The translations under genes were made by a program, and so were the position numbers. From the NCBI GenBank assembly GCA_031549165.1, contig JAVBQE010000113.1, positions 1 to 16,827 of the forward strand: a stretch of 16,827 nt of DNA. The letters are read 5' to 3'. The notes under the pieces are model-generated. The model ran no database searches, was not told the DNA's origin, and saw nothing but the letters and a program-made list of their open reading frames with translations. This document shows, in pieces, positions 1-5,594 of the stretch (the stretch's first letter is position 1; every line of letters begins with the position of its first letter). The stretch comes from Parelusimicrobium sp031549165. Lineage in GTDB: Bacteria; Elusimicrobiota; Elusimicrobia; Elusimicrobiales; Elusimicrobiaceae.

Positions 1-23
1 CCCCCCCCCGGGGGGGGGGGGGG
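1..23. other. C9G14 homopolymer run at window edge
   Basis: Nine C are followed directly by fourteen G. The run sits at the extreme end of the window and interrupts a reading frame that begins at 59 on the minus strand. A self-complementary homopolymer junction of this kind is more like a sequencing or assembly artefact at a contig end than genomic sequence. This is inference; a read-level check would settle it. Confidence 0.7.
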
Positions 24-59
24 ATACAGCACGGACAGTAAAACATTATTTTTTATCAT
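1..59 (-). CDS. Truncated start of an unidentified gene after thrB
   Basis: On the minus strand an ATG at 59 is preceded by an excellent Shine-Dalgarno site (AAGGAG, 5 bases before the ATG). The first residues read MIKNNVLLSVLY, after which the frame enters the C/G homopolymer run and can no longer be trusted. The hydrophobic stretch after a lysine could be the start of a signal peptide or membrane anchor, but twelve residues are too few for a function. It lies 75 bases downstream of the thrB stop on the same strand, so it may be the last gene of the threonine operon. It was too short to appear as an ordinary open frame. Confidence 0.6.
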   Translation of the reverse strand, partial: MIKNNVLLSVLYPPPPPGG

Positions 60-97
60 TTGGTCTCCTTTATTAAAACAAGTATATCAAAAAAGTG

Positions 98-128
98 TTG
101 TCATGGCGAGCGGAGCGCGCAATGATTT
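98..128. repeat. Short copy of the GTCATTGCGAG palindrome
   Basis: The segment begins GTCATGGCGAGC and ends GCGCAATGAT, so the two ends are imperfectly inverted around a GGA centre. It matches only the outer ends of the longer copies at 2440-2550 and 11362-11453, as an internally deleted version would. It lies between the thrB stop and the next gene. Its left flank (AAAAAAGTGTTGTCAT) resembles the left flank of the 11362 copy (AAAAAAAGTGTCGTCAT), suggesting that the repeat unit includes part of this flank. Confidence 0.6.
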
Positions 129-133
129 TATGT

Positions 134-1096
134 TTATAACAGTGCTAATATTTTTTGGACGTTATTTCTGAAAAAGTTTATTTTGCAGGCGTACTCCATA
201 GGGTTTTTTACGCCTACCACAGCGCCGCTTTTGGGGTAGAGTTTATCATAGGCTCTCGTCAGGAAAAAGCGCACTGCGGCGCGCCTTAACATTACCGGTA
301 GGGCTTGTTTTTCCTCGTTGGATAATGGGCGCACCTTCTCATACTCTGCCATCATTTCTTTAAATTTAAGGTCTATAAACTGCCACTTGTCATCTGCCCC
401 GTCAAAGCACCAGGCGTTTACGGTTACGGCGATGTCATAAACAAAACTGTCCGTGCAGGAAAAGAAGAAGTCTATTATCCCGCTCACCTCTCCGCCGTCA
501 AAGAATACATTGTCGGGGAAGATGTCTGCGTGTATCCAGCCAGTCGGCAGGTGTGCAGGAGTGTTGGCTTCTACAAAATCAAACTCGCCCTGTATCTCTT
601 TTTTAAGCCCGGCGCGCAGCGTATCCATGGTGTATATTTTTGAGTAAAGTTCTTTGCAGCCTTTAATGGAGAGCGGGTTTTCCCCGGTCATCTTAAAGTC
701 TTCCGCCGCCACGTGCATTTGCGCCATCAGTTTACCTAGCCCGGCACACTGGTCCGACGTTATTAAATGCGTAAAATTGCCTTCCAAAAAGTTAACAAGC
801 CCTGCGCTTTTGCCGTGCAGAGGGTTAACATTTTTACCGTCCAGCGAGCGCAGCGGGCAGGGGCATTTAATACCTTTGTTATACATATGCTCCATAGCTC
901 CGCAGAAAAAAGGCAGGTCCTTTAAATTAATAGCTTCCTCATACACTGTTAAAATAAATTTACCCTTGGACGTGCGGATAAAATAGTTAGTGTTCTGCAC
1001 GCCGGCCACAATGCCTTCGTGCTCCAATAGGTCCAGGCCGTAGAGGGAGAGGAAATTTTTAATTTCAGCTTTGTCCAGTTTAGTGTAAATTGCCAT
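134..1096 (-). CDS. thrB: Homoserine kinase, aminoglycoside-phosphotransferase fold (ThrB)
   Basis: It phosphorylates homoserine to O-phosphohomoserine, the substrate of threonine synthase, in the cytoplasm. The 320-residue protein has the kinase-like phosphotransferase fold rather than the GHMP fold of the E. coli enzyme. A nucleotide-binding N lobe with VQNTNYFIRT lies near residues 33-42. The catalytic motif HADIFPDN is at 189-196 (Asp191 and Asn196) and the metal-binding Asp is in IIDF near 209. Length fits this family (about 310-330). The start ATG lies inside the end of thrC, giving a 17-base overlap, so translation is probably coupled. It is the third enzyme of the hom-thrC-thrB operon; no separate promoter was seen. 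Other APH-fold kinases are possible on sequence alone, but the operon makes ThrB very likely. Confidence 0.93.
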   Translation of the reverse strand: MAIYTKLDKAEIKNFLSLYGLDLLEHEGIVAGVQNTNYFIRTSKGKFILTVYEEAINLKDLPFFCGAMEHMYNKGIKCPCPLRSLDGKNVNPLHGKSAGLVNFLEGNFTHLITSDQCAGLGKLMAQMHVAAEDFKMTGENPLSIKGCKELYSKIYTMDTLRAGLKKEIQGEFDFVEANTPAHLPTGWIHADIFPDNVFFDGGEVSGIIDFFFSCTDSFVYDIAVTVNAWCFDGADDKWQFIDLKFKEMMAEYEKVRPLSNEEKQALPVMLRRAAVRFFLTRAYDKLYPKSGAVVGVKNPMEYACKINFFRNNVQKILALL

Positions 1097-2426
1097 AAAT
1101 AAATTCTTTTACCTTTTCTGCCGAGTTTTCAAGGATAGTAAATTTTTCTTCCCCGTCCAGCTTAATAGGAAGCTGCGGTGTTATGCCCGTTGCCTTTTTT
1201 ACCGCGCCCGGGAACTTGGCGGGGTGCGCGGTGGATAGCGTAACCACAGGCTCTTTGCCTTTGTGCGCGAGCGCGGCGTGTACGCCGACAGCGGTGTGCG
1301 GGTCAATAAGTTTTTGTGTGCGCTCGTAGACGTAAGAGATAGTTTTTAATGTCTCTTCATCACTGCATTCTTTAGCTTCAAAAATTGCTTTGATATTGTT
1401 TAATAATTCTGCCTGCACTTCGTACGAGCCGGACTTAAACTGCTCCATCAGCCTGCCTACTTCCTGCGCGTTGCGGCCTGTGTATTCAAATAATAAGCGC
1501 TCAAAGTTGGAGGAGATTTGTATGTCCATAGACGGGCTGAAAGTGGGTTTTACTTGCCTTTGCTCCATGCGTCCGGAGTTAAGGAAGCGCGTTAAAATAT
1601 CATTTTCATTAGAAGCGATAATTAAATTTTTAATGTTCGCGCCCATCTTTTTGGCGTAATATCCGGCGAGAATATTGCCGAAGTTGCCCGTAGGCACGCA
1701 GAAGGTAATGTCTTTATTAAACTTTGCCCCGGCGTAAAAGTAGTAAACAATCTGTGCCGCTATGCGCGCCCAGTTGATAGAGTTTACGGCGGAAAGAGAA
1801 ACGTCTGAGCGGAACTTGTCATCAGCAAACAGTTCTTTAACAATATTCTGGCAGTCGTCAAAGCTGCCTTTGACGGCGATGTTTTTGACGTTGGGGGAGT
1901 TGACGGTGGTCATCTGTTTGCGCTGCACATCGCTCACTCTGCCGTGCGGGTGCAGCACAAAAATATTTACATGTTTACAGTTTTTAAAAGCCTCAATGGC
2001 CGCAGAGCCTGTATCTCCGGACGTAGCGGCGGCGATGGTCAGCCTTCTGCCCGCGCGCTCCAGCGCGTAGTCAAACAGAGGGCCTAAGGCCTGCATGGCA
2101 AAATCTTTGAAGGCGAGCGTGGGGCCGTGGTAGAGTTCTAGGAGATAATACTTGTCCCACAGCGGAGTTAACGGCGCAGGTAAATTTTTATAAGCTTGCT
2201 CTAAAATTGCTTTAAGGTCGCTTGCGGATATGTCGGGTGCGAAGGGGGAGAAAATTTTAAACGCAAGTTCCGGGTAAGACAAAGAGTTAAAGCTTTTAAT
2301 TTCTTCCTTAGAAAAAACAGGCAGTTCTGCCGGCGTATATAACCCGCCGTCCGCCGCCAGGCCCGTTAACATAGCCTCCAGGAATGTTGCTTCTTTAGCT
2401 TTGCCTCTTGTGCTTATGTATTTCAT
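1080..2426 (-). CDS. thrC: Threonine synthase
   Basis: This PLP enzyme converts O-phosphohomoserine to threonine. The YHGPTLAFKDF motif carries the Schiff-base lysine (about residue 107), TSGDTGSAA binds phosphate, and PTGNFGNILAG is the second conserved PLP-phosphate loop. The start at 2426 (MKYISTRG) was chosen because threonine synthases usually begin with this motif. An in-frame ATG at 2444 would add six residues, but it lies inside the end of the palindromic repeat at 2440-2550. From 2426 the protein is 448 residues, normal for the family. No Shine-Dalgarno site lies directly before either ATG. The nearest, AGGAG at 2553-2557, is just after the hom stop, on the far side of the repeat. 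The gene overlaps thrB by 17 bases. Confidence 0.95.
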   Translation of the reverse strand: MKYISTRGKAKEATFLEAMLTGLAADGGLYTPAELPVFSKEEIKSFNSLSYPELAFKIFSPFAPDISASDLKAILEQAYKNLPAPLTPLWDKYYLLELYHGPTLAFKDFAMQALGPLFDYALERAGRRLTIAAATSGDTGSAAIEAFKNCKHVNIFVLHPHGRVSDVQRKQMTTVNSPNVKNIAVKGSFDDCQNIVKELFADDKFRSDVSLSAVNSINWARIAAQIVYYFYAGAKFNKDITFCVPTGNFGNILAGYYAKKMGANIKNLIIASNENDILTRFLNSGRMEQRQVKPTFSPSMDIQISSNFERLLFEYTGRNAQEVGRLMEQFKSGSYEVQAELLNNIKAIFEAKECSDEETLKTISYVYERTQKLIDPHTAVGVHAALAHKGKEPVVTLSTAHPAKFPGAVKKATGITPQLPIKLDGEEKFTILENSAEKVKEFIYGNLH

Positions 2427-2439
2427 AATTGAAATGTCT

Positions 2440-2550
2440 GTCATTGCGAGGCCAAAGGCCGTGGCAATCTCCCGCTTACTGCCTTAACGACATAAGAGGT
2501 AGATTGCCGCGCGCCTGCCCAGAGTGCAACGTGGGGTCGCTCGCAATGAC
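2440..2550. repeat. GTCATTGCGAG palindromic repeat between hom and thrC
   Basis: This 111-bp element has terminal inverted repeats GTCATTGCGAG / CTCGCAATGAC and a second inner inverted pair (GGCAATCT / AGATTGCC). The centre (cttact...taacgacataag) matches the copy at 11362-11453. A small inner hairpin, GGCCaaaGGCC, lies in the left arm. It codes for nothing and has no transposase. Repeats with this end sequence recur in many unrelated bacterial genomes and behave like miniature non-autonomous elements or REP sequences. The family is recognised from memory; the structure is seen directly. Confidence 0.85.
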
Positions 2551-2552
2551 GG

Positions 2553-2557
2553 CTCCT
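2553..2557 (-). promoter_or_regulatory. Orphaned Shine-Dalgarno site of thrC
   Basis: On the minus strand AGGAG lies directly after the hom stop and two bases before the palindromic repeat. No start codon follows at normal spacing; the thrC ATG is about 126 bases further on, beyond the repeat. The simplest reading is that the repeat inserted between thrC's original ribosome-binding site and its start codon. Folding of the repeat into a hairpin could bring the two close again. Confidence 0.5.
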
Positions 2558-2559
2558 AT

Positions 2560-3873
2560 TTATTTTACTAAAATGGGGAACAGTTTCGGCTCGCCGAAAA
2601 TGACGTCCGGGTATTCCTTTTTTACGCTGTTGATTGCAGCATGTATCTGCACCGCAGTCGTAGGCTCGGTGGAGATGGGGAAGTATGCAAACTCCCCGTC
2701 GTGCAAGTTGGGGCCGATGGTAAGAATATTTATTTTTTCCTTGCCTATTGCGCTGGCCACAATGCCAGTTACGCCCGGGCGGTCTTTAGTTTTTAAAATT
2801 ACGTTGTAGGAGATTTTAAACTCTGCAAAATCCTTAAGTTCATAATTTTTAGCCGTGGAGGCCAGCTCATTGCCGGAGTTCTGGCGGGCGATAAAGATGA
2901 TGTCTGACACAACGGCGCTGCCCGTTTCCAAAGGTCCCGCGCCGGGGCCTACTAAAATATTTTCTTTAGAATATTTGTTAACGAGGCGCACCGCGTTTGT
3001 AGCACCTGAGACGGAGGAGAGCACATTTTCTTTGGCTACCATCATGGGCTGTACGCAGGCGTAAATATTGTTTCCTTCTTTTTTAGCGTAGCAGATTAGT
3101 TTTATTTTGCTCTTTATTGCTTTGGCAAACTCTACGTCTACAGCCTGGATGTCGGTGATGCCTTTTTGAAGGATGTGCTGGCTGCTTGCGTCTATGCCGT
3201 AGATGTGCTGTATTAAAATTTTAATTTTATTGCACGCGTCCCCGCCGGAAATGTCTAACGTAGGGTCCGCTTCTGCATAGCCGAGTTCCTGCGCTTCTTT
3301 TAACGCATCCCCAAAGGACACGCCGCGCTCGTCCATGTTAGAGACAATAAAATTGCTCGTGCCGTTCATTATGCCGTTGATGCTTAAAATTTCGTCTCCG
3401 GTAAACCCGTCGTCTAGAGAGCGGATTATTGGTATGGCGCCGCAGACGGCGGCTTCTATGCCTATGCTTTTGCCTTCTGCTTTGGCCAGGTCAAAGATGC
3501 TTTTGCCCACTTTGGCCAAAAGCGATTTGTTGGCTGTAACAAGGTTTTTGCCGGCTTTTAAAATGCGGCGGTGCAGCTCTGCCATATAGTCTGAATCTCC
3601 GCCGATGGTTTCTACAATAAGGTCTATATTTTTGTCGGCAAGGATGGCGTTGATTGCGGCCTCGCAGTCCTCCTGCTTGTCGCCGCCTGCGAAGAGTTCT
3701 TTGGGGAATTTCCAGCGCGCCATAGAGACTTCGGGATACATAGTGACGATTTTTACCAAGGTTATCTTTCTGCCTGCGCGTACTGCCAGGTCTTCCTTAA
3801 GCTCCAGTAAAATCTGGGCCGTGCCGCCGCCTACGTTGCCGCAGCCGATAATTGCTATGTTGAAGTCTTTCAT
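2560..3873 (-). CDS. hom: Homoserine dehydrogenase with C-terminal ACT domain
   Basis: It reduces aspartate semialdehyde to homoserine, the branch point to threonine, isoleucine and methionine. The NAD(P)-binding loop GCGNVGGG is at residues 10-17 and the catalytic region (YAEADPTLDISGGDACNK) is in the middle. A C-terminal ACT domain begins near RPGVTGIV, about residue 365. ACT domains in this enzyme usually bind threonine for feedback inhibition. The start at 3873 (MKDFNIA) was chosen over the upstream ATG at 3906 because it has a good Shine-Dalgarno site (AAGGAG) and puts the nucleotide-binding strand at the expected place, giving 437 residues. It is a monofunctional enzyme with no aspartokinase domain. 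It is the first enzyme gene of the operon, preceded by a leader peptide and terminator that probably control it by attenuation. Confidence 0.95.
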   Translation of the reverse strand: MKDFNIAIIGCGNVGGGTAQILLELKEDLAVRAGRKITLVKIVTMYPEVSMARWKFPKELFAGGDKQEDCEAAINAILADKNIDLIVETIGGDSDYMAELHRRILKAGKNLVTANKSLLAKVGKSIFDLAKAEGKSIGIEAAVCGAIPIIRSLDDGFTGDEILSINGIMNGTSNFIVSNMDERGVSFGDALKEAQELGYAEADPTLDISGGDACNKIKILIQHIYGIDASSQHILQKGITDIQAVDVEFAKAIKSKIKLICYAKKEGNNIYACVQPMMVAKENVLSSVSGATNAVRLVNKYSKENILVGPGAGPLETGSAVVSDIIFIARQNSGNELASTAKNYELKDFAEFKISYNVILKTKDRPGVTGIVASAIGKEKINILTIGPNLHDGEFAYFPISTEPTTAVQIHAAINSVKKEYPDVIFGEPKLFPILVK

Positions 3874-3911
3874 ACTAACTCTCCTTTTTACCCTTATTAA
3901 AAACACTTCAG

Positions 3912-3947
3912 AAAAAAAGCCCCGAAGCGTTTGCTTAGGGGCTTTTT
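3912..3947 (-). terminator. Intrinsic terminator in the hom leader (probable attenuator)
   Basis: On the minus strand the arms AAAAAGCCCC and GGGGCTTTTT pair perfectly (3938-3947 with 3914-3923). A short inner helix AAGC/GCTT with an AAAC loop sits on top, and seven T follow. It lies between the stop of the 28-codon leader peptide (3963) and the hom ribosome-binding site. No other minus-strand gene upstream needs it apart from the leader. Its 5' arm can alternatively pair with GGGGC inside the leader frame (3980-3984) and with the six T that follow (3969-3974), which would form an antiterminator. The stem is near-symmetric, so it could also work on the plus strand. Confidence 0.88.
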
Positions 3948-3962
3948 GTTTTTCAAATTAAC

Positions 3963-4049
3963 TTATATAAAAAACGCAGGCCCCAGACCTATAGTCATGG
4001 TACCCATAGTCATTGTGCCGCCAAATACGTTTGCGTTTTCTATCTTCAT
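3963..4049 (-). CDS. Threonine-operon leader peptide, 28 residues, leaderless
   Basis: The short frame begins at an ATG at 4049 and ends at a TAA 15 bases before the terminator stem. Residues 12-20 read TMTMGTMTI, so four Thr, three Met and one Ile codon are clustered in nine positions. All three amino acids derive from homoserine, the product of the hom gene downstream. A perfect TATAAT ends six bases before the ATG, which places the expected transcript start on the A of the ATG; no Shine-Dalgarno site is present. Size, codon content, position and the following terminator match a thrL-type attenuation leader, although the sequence is unlike E. coli thrL. No function beyond ribosome stalling is implied. 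The same frame stays open upstream to 4307, but that part overlaps the promoter and the repeat and is not considered coding. Confidence 0.8.
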   Translation of the reverse strand: MKIENANVFGGTMTMGTMTIGLGPAFFI

Positions 4050-4055
4050 ACTTTT

Positions 4056-4083
4056 ATTATACAATATTTTACGTTTGAGACAA
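4056..4083 (-). promoter_or_regulatory. Promoter of the threonine operon
   Basis: The -10 box TATAAT is at 4056-4061 and a -35-like TTGTCT at 4078-4083, with a 16-base spacer. The -10 is a perfect match and the -35 matches four of six bases. Six bases separate the -10 from the leader ATG, so the predicted start site is the first base of the leader peptide. Confidence 0.75.
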
Positions 4084-4097
4084 GTGCTAATGTTGTG

Positions 4098-4314
4098 GCG
4101 CGCGAAGCGCGCAAACCAGGGCGAATAAAGTGTTAGGATAAAACGCAGGAAAAATGAGTCCATTCGCATTTTCTTCGGTGCGACAGCGTACTCGCGTACG
4201 TTAGTTTCCGAAAAAATGCGAATGGGCTCATTTTTACAAGGCTTTTCCCATCTCCGGCTGCGCAGTTGCCCAAAGGGCAACCAGCCAACTAAATCGGCCG
4301 TTATCAACCCTTCC
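4098..4314 (-). repeat. Stem-loop repeat, copy 1
   Basis: Read on the minus strand, the unit begins GGAAGGGTTGATAACGGC and has a small hairpin (GTTGCCC/GGGCAAC). A 43-base-arm stem-loop follows at 4150-4235, and the unit ends with CGCCCTGGTTT plus a GCGCGC hairpin. The main stem pairs AAAATGAG and CCATTCGCATTTT with CTCATTTT and AAAATGCGAATGG, then TTCGG with CCGAA. The apex CGTAC-GCGA-GTACG has a GNRA-type loop. Between them lies an internal loop with ACTAA on one side and CTGTCG on the other. Start, end and core match the copy at 8415-8771, while the stem arms differ in sequence. It fills the gap between the rpsI terminator and the threonine promoter. Confidence 0.85.
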
Positions 4315-4324
4315 TTATATATAG

Positions 4325-4352
4325 AAAAATCCCCTCCTGAAGCTGGAGGGGA
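4325..4352 (-). terminator. Terminator of rplM-rpsI
   Basis: On the minus strand TCCCCTCC pairs with GGAGGGGA around a 7-base loop (AGCTTCA), and five T follow. It lies 29 bases past the rpsI stop. Confidence 0.9.
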
Positions 4353-4381
4353 CTTTTAAAACTTTTGCGCCAATTTCCAAA

Positions 4382-4774
4382 TTAACGTTTGGAGAACTGG
4401 AAGCGCTTTCTTGCGCCGGGCTGACCGGGTTTCTTTCTTTCAACCATTCTGGGGTCTCTTGTAAGAAAGCCTGCTTTTTTGAGTACTTTTTTGTACTCTT
4501 CGCTCATGGCTGCTAAGGAGCGGGAAATCGCGTGTCTTACCGCGCCCGCCTGGGAGGCTACGCCGCCGCCCTGCACTTTAACAGTGGCGTCTAAGCCCTT
4601 TTCGCCGCAGGCGGTGAAGGGGGCGTTGACGGTGTTTTCGTGTCTTGCATTGTTTTGAAAATATTCTTTGCAAGGTTTGGCGTTGACGGTAATTTTACCG
4701 GCGCCTTTTTTAAGGTCTGCCGTGGCTATGGAAGTTTTTCTTCTGCCAACAGTTATTTTTTTGGTTTCTGCCAT
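4382..4774 (-). CDS. rpsI: Ribosomal protein uS9
   Basis: A component of the small ribosomal subunit whose C-terminal tail reaches the P-site tRNA. The 130-residue protein has the family pattern: GRRKTSIA near the start, GKITVN, GGGVASQAGAVRHAISRSL in the middle, a basic C-terminal region, and the invariant end SKR. Length is normal. The ATG has an AGGAG site at slightly long spacing (10 bases). It follows rplM by 17 bases, the usual bacterial L13-S9 pair, and is followed by a strong terminator. Confidence 0.98.
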   Translation of the reverse strand: MAETKKITVGRRKTSIATADLKKGAGKITVNAKPCKEYFQNNARHENTVNAPFTACGEKGLDATVKVQGGGVASQAGAVRHAISRSLAAMSEEYKKVLKKAGFLTRDPRMVERKKPGQPGARKRFQFSKR

Positions 4775-4791
4775 AAAAGAAATTCTCCTAA

Positions 4792-5229
4792 TTATTTAGC
4801 CTTTGCGGGCGCAAATCTGTCCGCAAATTCGGTTGTTTCGCCGGCGAAAAGTTTTAATCTTTTCATACGGGGCGCTCTGAGTTTGTTTTCGTCAAGCATT
4901 CTCTTTACCGCCAGTTCTAAAACGACCGTAGGGTCATTAGCAAACTGTCTTGCATAAGGGGTTTCTTTGCCGCCTTTTGCATAGCCGGAGTGGGAGAAAT
5001 ATACTTTCTGCTCAGCTTTATTACCGGTGACTTTAATTTTGGAGCAATTTGTAACGACCACAAAATCCCCTAAATCCATATGAGGAGTGTATGTTCTTTT
5101 ATGTTTGCCCATAAGGAGGACCGCTATTTGTGTAGCCATTCTTCCTAAGGTTTTGCCGCTGGCATCAATTTTGTGCCAAAGGCGTTTGGTTTCTGCTTCC
5201 TTGACGGAAGGGAGAAATGTTTTTGTCAT
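4792..5229 (-). CDS. rplM: Ribosomal protein uL13
   Basis: A component of the large ribosomal subunit needed early in assembly. The 145-residue protein shows the family signature: KIDASGKTLGRMAT at 20-33, MGKHKRTYTPHMDLGDFVVV, and YFSHSGYAKGGKE; the L-A-V-K-R-M-L stretch appears near residue 110. Length is normal. It is first in a two-gene operon with rpsI. The start codon has no Shine-Dalgarno site close by; the upstream bases are almost all A and T. The transcript appears to begin about 72 bases upstream and carries a short hairpin. Confidence 0.98.
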   Translation of the reverse strand: MTKTFLPSVKEAETKRLWHKIDASGKTLGRMATQIAVLLMGKHKRTYTPHMDLGDFVVVTNCSKIKVTGNKAEQKVYFSHSGYAKGGKETPYARQFANDPTVVLELAVKRMLDENKLRAPRMKRLKLFAGETTEFADRFAPAKAK

Positions 5230-5259
5230 ATATTTTATTTTTTATACCTTGTTATAAGT

Positions 5260-5282
5260 GAAGACAAGTGGTAGATGTCTTC
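5260..5282 (-). promoter_or_regulatory. Inverted repeat in the rplM leader
   Basis: GAAGACA and TGTCTTC (5260-5266 and 5276-5282) form a perfect 7-bp inverted repeat with a 9-base loop, about 30-50 bases before the rplM start. If transcription begins near 5302 this is a leader hairpin and could be a target for autoregulation by L13 or S9, or an operator. Nothing further supports a role. Confidence 0.4.
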
Positions 5283-5307
5283 TGTTACTGACTCGGTTAA
5301 CATACTT

Positions 5308-5337
5308 ATTGTACCATATTAGCTGGTTTTGTGTAAA
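5308..5337 (-). promoter_or_regulatory. Probable promoter of rplM-rpsI
   Basis: TTTACA at 5332-5337 (five of six to TTGACA) and TACAAT at 5308-5313 (five of six to TATAAT) are separated by 18 bases. The predicted start is near 5302, giving a 5' leader of about 72 bases. Its -35 box abuts the stem-loop repeat that begins at 5343. Confidence 0.6.
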
Positions 5338-5342
5338 TGGTT

Positions 5343-5492
5343 GGACGGAGTACTCATTTAATGCGCGCCCTCTGGGCGCGCGCGGTTGGCTCTTCGGCTT
5401 TTGGCAGAATTTCCATTTTTCCTCAGGTCGGCGTATACAGATACGCTCTCCCCTCGGAGAAAATGTAAATTCTGCTCAAAATCCTGTGAGCC
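5343..5492 (+). repeat. Stem-loop repeat, copy 2
   Basis: It begins GGACGGAGTACTCA and has a small GC hairpin (GCGCGCCC/GGGCGCGC), then GGCTCTTCGGCTTTTG. A stem of about 45 bases per arm follows, closing with CAAAATCCTGTGAGCC (5388-5492). The apex is GCGTAT-ACAG-ATACGC and the right side keeps the family core TACGCT...GAGAAAATG. Start and flanks match the copy at 16671-16821, but the stem arms (GCAGAATTT/AAATTCTGC) differ. It lies between the Na/Pi cotransporter gene and the rplM promoter. Confidence 0.8.
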
Positions 5493-5590
5493 TCACTGGC
5501 TTCGCTGCGTGAGGTGCTCGCTTCGCTCGCACAGCTTATAACTGCATAACGGCATGGGCGGGTTTTGCTCTTGCGCCACGCTTCGCTGGC
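5490..5590. repeat. Three small TTCG-centred hairpins downstream of the cotransporter gene
   Basis: Three palindromes with similar CTTCGCT centres follow one another: CTCAC...GTGAG, GTGC-TCGCTTCGCTC-GCAC and GCGCCA-cgcttcgc-TGGCGC. They sit just after the stop of the minus-strand gene at 5595. None carries a T tract on the minus strand, so they are not standard terminators. They could act as mRNA 3' stabilisers or as REP-like elements. Confidence 0.6.
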
Positions 5591-5594
5591 GCGG

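Noticed and set aside
75..105. Separate promoter for the truncated gene at 59
   Set aside because: TATACT and ATGACA are present but only 12 bases apart, too close for a standard promoter.
4150..4235. Integron attC site or transposon end as explanation of the stem-loops
   Set aside because: attC sites have conserved ends with the GTTRRRY motif and a variable centre. Here the centre is conserved and no GTTRRRY ends or integrase were seen.
3963..4307. 114-codon minus-strand frame covering the Thr leader peptide
   Set aside because: Its upper part runs through the stem-loop repeat and the TATAAT promoter. Only the last 28 codons, from the ATG at 4049, make sense.
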